A stretch of 64,000 nt of DNA. Source: Candidatus Omnitrophota bacterium (lineage in GTDB: Bacteria; Hinthialibacterota; Hinthialibacteria; Hinthialibacterales; Hinthialibacteraceae). Each line of letters starts with the position of its first letter. The first letter of the stretch is position 1. The stretch is from positions 1 through 64,000 of the forward strand of contig JABLXU010000003.1 of the NCBI GenBank assembly GCA_013177805.1, read 5' to 3'. Position numbers and translations under genes: made by a program. Below are positions 61,641 to 64,000 of the stretch, piece by piece. Below the pieces are notes generated by a model. The model searched no databases, was not told the origin of the DNA, and saw only the letters and a program-made list of their open reading frames with translations.

Positions 61641-63113
61641 GTGATCCAGATGAGTTTCAGGCATTGCCACTGGCTAATTGGATGGGCCGCGGCGGCCGCC
61701 GCGCTGGCCGCGTACGGCATCAGCGCGCTGGTGTTGCAGCATTTCCCAAATTCCGCCGATGAACATGCTTATCGTTTCCAGGCGCGCGTGTTGGCCCAAG
61801 GTCAAGTCACGGTCCCCGCGCATCCCGGGCAGGAGTTTCTCAATCCGTTTTATATCCTTACCCATCACGGCCGGGTGTTTTCCATTTTTCCCCCCGGTTG
61901 GCCGTTGGTCCTGGCCCTGGGCGTGAGAACCGGGCTGGAGGACTGGATCAATCCGGGTCTCGCTGCCGCGGCTATTGTGGTTTTATATCGGATCGGAAAA
62001 TTATTATGCGGTCCGCGGGAGGCCTGGCTGGCCGTGTTGTTCATGGGGGCATCCACCTTTTTTCTTTGGAACAGCGCCTCGTATTTTTCTCATCCCGCCT
62101 GTCTCGTAGGAGTCCTGTTGACCGCTTGGTTTTTGCTGCAGGCGGACCGGGCCGGGTATCCGGGATGGGCGGTGATGGCGGGAGCCGCGAGCAGTTGGAC
62201 ATTTTCCGTCCGGGAGTTGACCGCCGTGTTGCTGCTGCTTGCGCCGGTTCTGGCGGCCGTTTACCGGTCACCCCGGCGGATGAGGTTTCTGGGTGGTTTT
62301 CTCCTGGGCGCGCTGCCCGGACTATTGCTGTATGTTGGGTATAACGCCGAACTCACCGGCCGCTGGTTTTATCCGGCCCGTTATCTGCTCGAAAGTGAGC
62401 GGTTGGGCTTTGGGGAGCGGCGGATCACCCTCTTTGATTATGTGGAGATTCAGACATATGGAGCGCGGGAAGCCGTAAATCATTTGGCCCGCAACCTGGG
62501 GCGGTTGTTGCTGTGGACGTTTCCAGGATTGCCGTTGCTGGCGGTGCTGGGCGCGTGGCAGGGGCGGCACGATCCCTGGTTGCCGAGTTTTGGCGCGGCG
62601 GTGGTGTTGTTGATATTGGGATATTGTCTCTATCCTTCGGAGGGAGGCAATCAATACGGCCCCCGGTTTTATTATGAGAGCCTGGGATTTTTATCCTTGT
62701 TGGGCGCCCGGGGAGTTGCTGGGATTTTGGGGGGAGAATCCCGGTGGCGGCGGGTGGGATGGGCCGGGTTGTGCGTGGCTATGGGGTTTTCGCTGATCGC
62801 GGGTATAATCCAGAGCCGTTTCTATTACCGGCAAGTTTACGAACGCCGGAATTTAGAACGGCTCGTGGCCTACCACCGCCTGGAACAGGCCGTGGTGTTC
62901 GTGGGCGCCCCCAGTGGAGATATGACCCAGGGGGATCTGATCCGCAATGCGCCTGATCCGGACTCGGCGGCCGTGATATACGCTTGGGATCGGGGGGAGA
63001 AGAATGACCAGTTGATGAAGCTCATGCCGGAGAGGGTTTTTTACCTTTTCCGGCAGGATCCAGGGAGCGGGGTGTTTTACCTAAGACAATGCGCCTCCCG
63101 ACTTGGAGAATAA
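61641..63113 (+). CDS. GT39/ArnT-like membrane glycosyltransferase
   Basis: A 490-residue polytopic protein with about ten helices. After the first helix the loop has FPNSADEHAYRFQARVLAQG, the acidic DE motif of GT-C enzymes (ArnT, PMT family), then FSIFPPGWPLVLALG. Later features are SYFSHPACLVGVLLTAWFLL and a soluble C-terminal tail. It should transfer a sugar from a polyprenyl-phosphate donor on the outer face of the inner membrane. GTG 61641 and ATG 61650 are alternative starts. Together with the GT87 and GT39-DUF2298 proteins it is the third GT-C-type enzyme in the window. Confidence 0.8.
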   Translation: MIQMSFRHCHWLIGWAAAAAALAAYGISALVLQHFPNSADEHAYRFQARVLAQGQVTVPAHPGQEFLNPFYILTHHGRVFSIFPPGWPLVLALGVRTGLEDWINPGLAAAAIVVLYRIGKLLCGPREAWLAVLFMGASTFFLWNSASYFSHPACLVGVLLTAWFLLQADRAGYPGWAVMAGAASSWTFSVRELTAVLLLLAPVLAAVYRSPRRMRFLGGFLLGALPGLLLYVGYNAELTGRWFYPARYLLESERLGFGERRITLFDYVEIQTYGAREAVNHLARNLGRLLLWTFPGLPLLAVLGAWQGRHDPWLPSFGAAVVLLILGYCLYPSEGGNQYGPRFYYESLGFLSLLGARGVAGILGGESRWRRVGWAGLCVAMGFSLIAGIIQSRFYYRQVYERRNLERLVAYHRLEQAVVFVGAPSGDMTQGDLIRNAPDPDSAAVIYAWDRGEKNDQLMKLMPERVFYLFRQDPGSGVFYLRQCASRLGE

Positions 63114-63194
63114 CGAGGCTTCAGGTAGACTTACTAATTGAAGAGAAATGAAGTGTATGCTGACGCGAGGCGGTATTGGAAGCAAGGAGGCGAC

Positions 63195-64000
63195 ATGGAC
63201 GCAACGAGCACCGCGACGGTTCCCGCGATATCCATCGATGGGGTGCAATACACCCGGGAAACCGCTCATATTTCGGTATTCGATCACGGGTTTTTGTATG
63301 GGGACGGGGTGTTTGAGGGGATCCGCATTTATGGAAACCGGATTTTCCGCGGCGAACGGCATATGAACCGGTTGTTCCGGTCGGCCAAGATCATCAACCT
63401 GGAAATCGGGATGACCCCCACCCAGTTGTTGGATGAAATCCGGGCCACGGCCCGGGTGTGGTCGGAAACCAACGGTGTGGATCTGGCGGCCAACACCAAT
63501 CCCTTGTATGTCCGGGCGGTAGTCAGCCGGGGGGATGGCGATTTGGGGTTGGATCCCCGCAAGTGCCCGGCGGCCAAGGTCGTGATCATCGTGGACCGGA
63601 TCAAGTTGTACCCCAAGGAGTTGTATGAAACGGGATTGACGCTGGTCACCACGGCCATCCGCCGCAATTTGCCCGACGCGTTGCCTCCGCAGATCAAATC
63701 GCTGAATTATTTGTGCAACATCCTGGCCAAGTTGGACGCCAACCGGCAGGGTGCCGCGGAGGCCGTGTTTCTTAACCACATGGGCTACGTGGCCGAAGCC
63801 ACCGCGGACAATCTTTTTATCGTCAGCCGCGGCGTGGTGATCACTCCGCCGGTGAATGACGGCGCTTTGCCCGGCATCACCCGGGAGGCGGTGCTCGAGC
63901 TGGCCGCCACGTTGGGGATCCCTAGCCGCGAGGATCATGTTTCCCTGACCGATCTGTTTAACGCGGATGAATGTTTTCTGACGGGAACGGCCGCCCGCGT
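63195..64000 (+). CDS. ilvE: Branched-chain amino acid aminotransferase, 3' end outside window
   Basis: The 268 codons visible encode a fold-type IV PLP aminotransferase. Motifs: VFDHGFLYGDGVFEGIRIYG, RGERHMNRLFRSAKIINL, the PLP Lys168 in PPQIKSLNYLCNILAK, EAVFLNHMGYVAEATADNLF with the conserved Glu201, PALPGITR-like NDGALPGITREA, and FLTGTAAR at the right edge. It transfers the amino group between Leu, Ile or Val and 2-oxoglutarate. The D-amino-acid aminotransferase group is related, but the EGIRIYG and TGTAA segments favour IlvE. AAGGAGG lies four bases before the ATG. The gene runs off the window. Confidence 0.88.
   Translation, partial: MDATSTATVPAISIDGVQYTRETAHISVFDHGFLYGDGVFEGIRIYGNRIFRGERHMNRLFRSAKIINLEIGMTPTQLLDEIRATARVWSETNGVDLAANTNPLYVRAVVSRGDGDLGLDPRKCPAAKVVIIVDRIKLYPKELYETGLTLVTTAIRRNLPDALPPQIKSLNYLCNILAKLDANRQGAAEAVFLNHMGYVAEATADNLFIVSRGVVITPPVNDGALPGITREAVLELAATLGIPSREDHVSLTDLFNADECFLTGTAAR

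Overview
The window reads as a chromosomal segment of a GC-rich diderm (Gram-negative type) bacterium. Evidence for an outer membrane and LPS is a heptosyltransferase-like GT9 enzyme, an AsmA-family protein and several lipoproteins. FlgM suggests flagella. Long Pro-Thr linkers, cohesin- and dockerin-type modules, radical-SAM enzymes and heavy intergenic repeat content resemble uncultured lineages such as Sumerlaeota, Hydrogenedentota or other FCB/PVC relatives. That placement is a guess from style; no rRNA or ribosomal-protein marker is present.

Layout. 0.4-8 kb: HD-GYP protein, coiled-coil protein, lipoprotein, HU, a secreted protein with two dockerin-like pairs, a GT9 heptosyltransferase and an erythrin-VIT iron transporter. 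8-11.3 kb: a lone phage-type terminase large subunit embedded in a repeat island. 11.4-19.4 kb (minus strand): purM, an anchored multi-Ig-like protein, a YggS-type PLP protein, a secreted PT-linker protein with a cohesin-like domain, and a small secreted protein in which a dockerin-like module interrupts a cohesin-like fold; then tRNA-Val and tRNA-Asp. 19.9-26.9 kb: recJ, GT2 and GT87 glycosyltransferases, a secreted CocE-type hydrolase. 27-37.2 kb: TerC with a leader terminator, B12-radical SAM protein, HAD phosphatase, soluble GAF histidine kinase, FlgM, a LolA-like/TlpA/GspG-like fusion and a secreted beta-rich protein.

37.5-42.4 kb is an envelope-stress block: ECF sigma factor, anti-sigma-like protein, TM2/LiaF-like protein, DUF4097 protein and PspC protein. 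The sigma gene is preceded by a promoter resembling the ECF sigma-W type. 42.4-49.1 kb: a giant 1918-residue GT39-DUF2298-NHL fusion, and endonuclease III.

49.2-56.3 kb (minus strand) holds the most attractive candidate system. A lysine 2,3-aminomutase, a Cys-cluster YkgJ-type protein and two divergent D-Ala-D-Ala-ligase-like ATP-grasp enzymes form a tight, partly overlapping operon. A GNAT acetyltransferase and a lipoprotein agmatine/peptidylarginine-deiminase-like enzyme follow. I infer synthesis of a beta-lysine-containing small peptide or acetylated beta-amino acid; the product is unknown. 56.7-64 kb: AsmA, an exported-looking methyltransferase, a GT39-like protein and the 5' part of a branched-chain aminotransferase gene cut by the window edge.

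Intergenic DNA is dominated by stacked palindromic repeats. Family A is two short hairpins in series, each with TTGAAA at its centre. Family B is the CCCTCACC...CTCTCCC type and family C the GGTGGGCTACGC type. They recur in a fixed order and mostly on the same strand.
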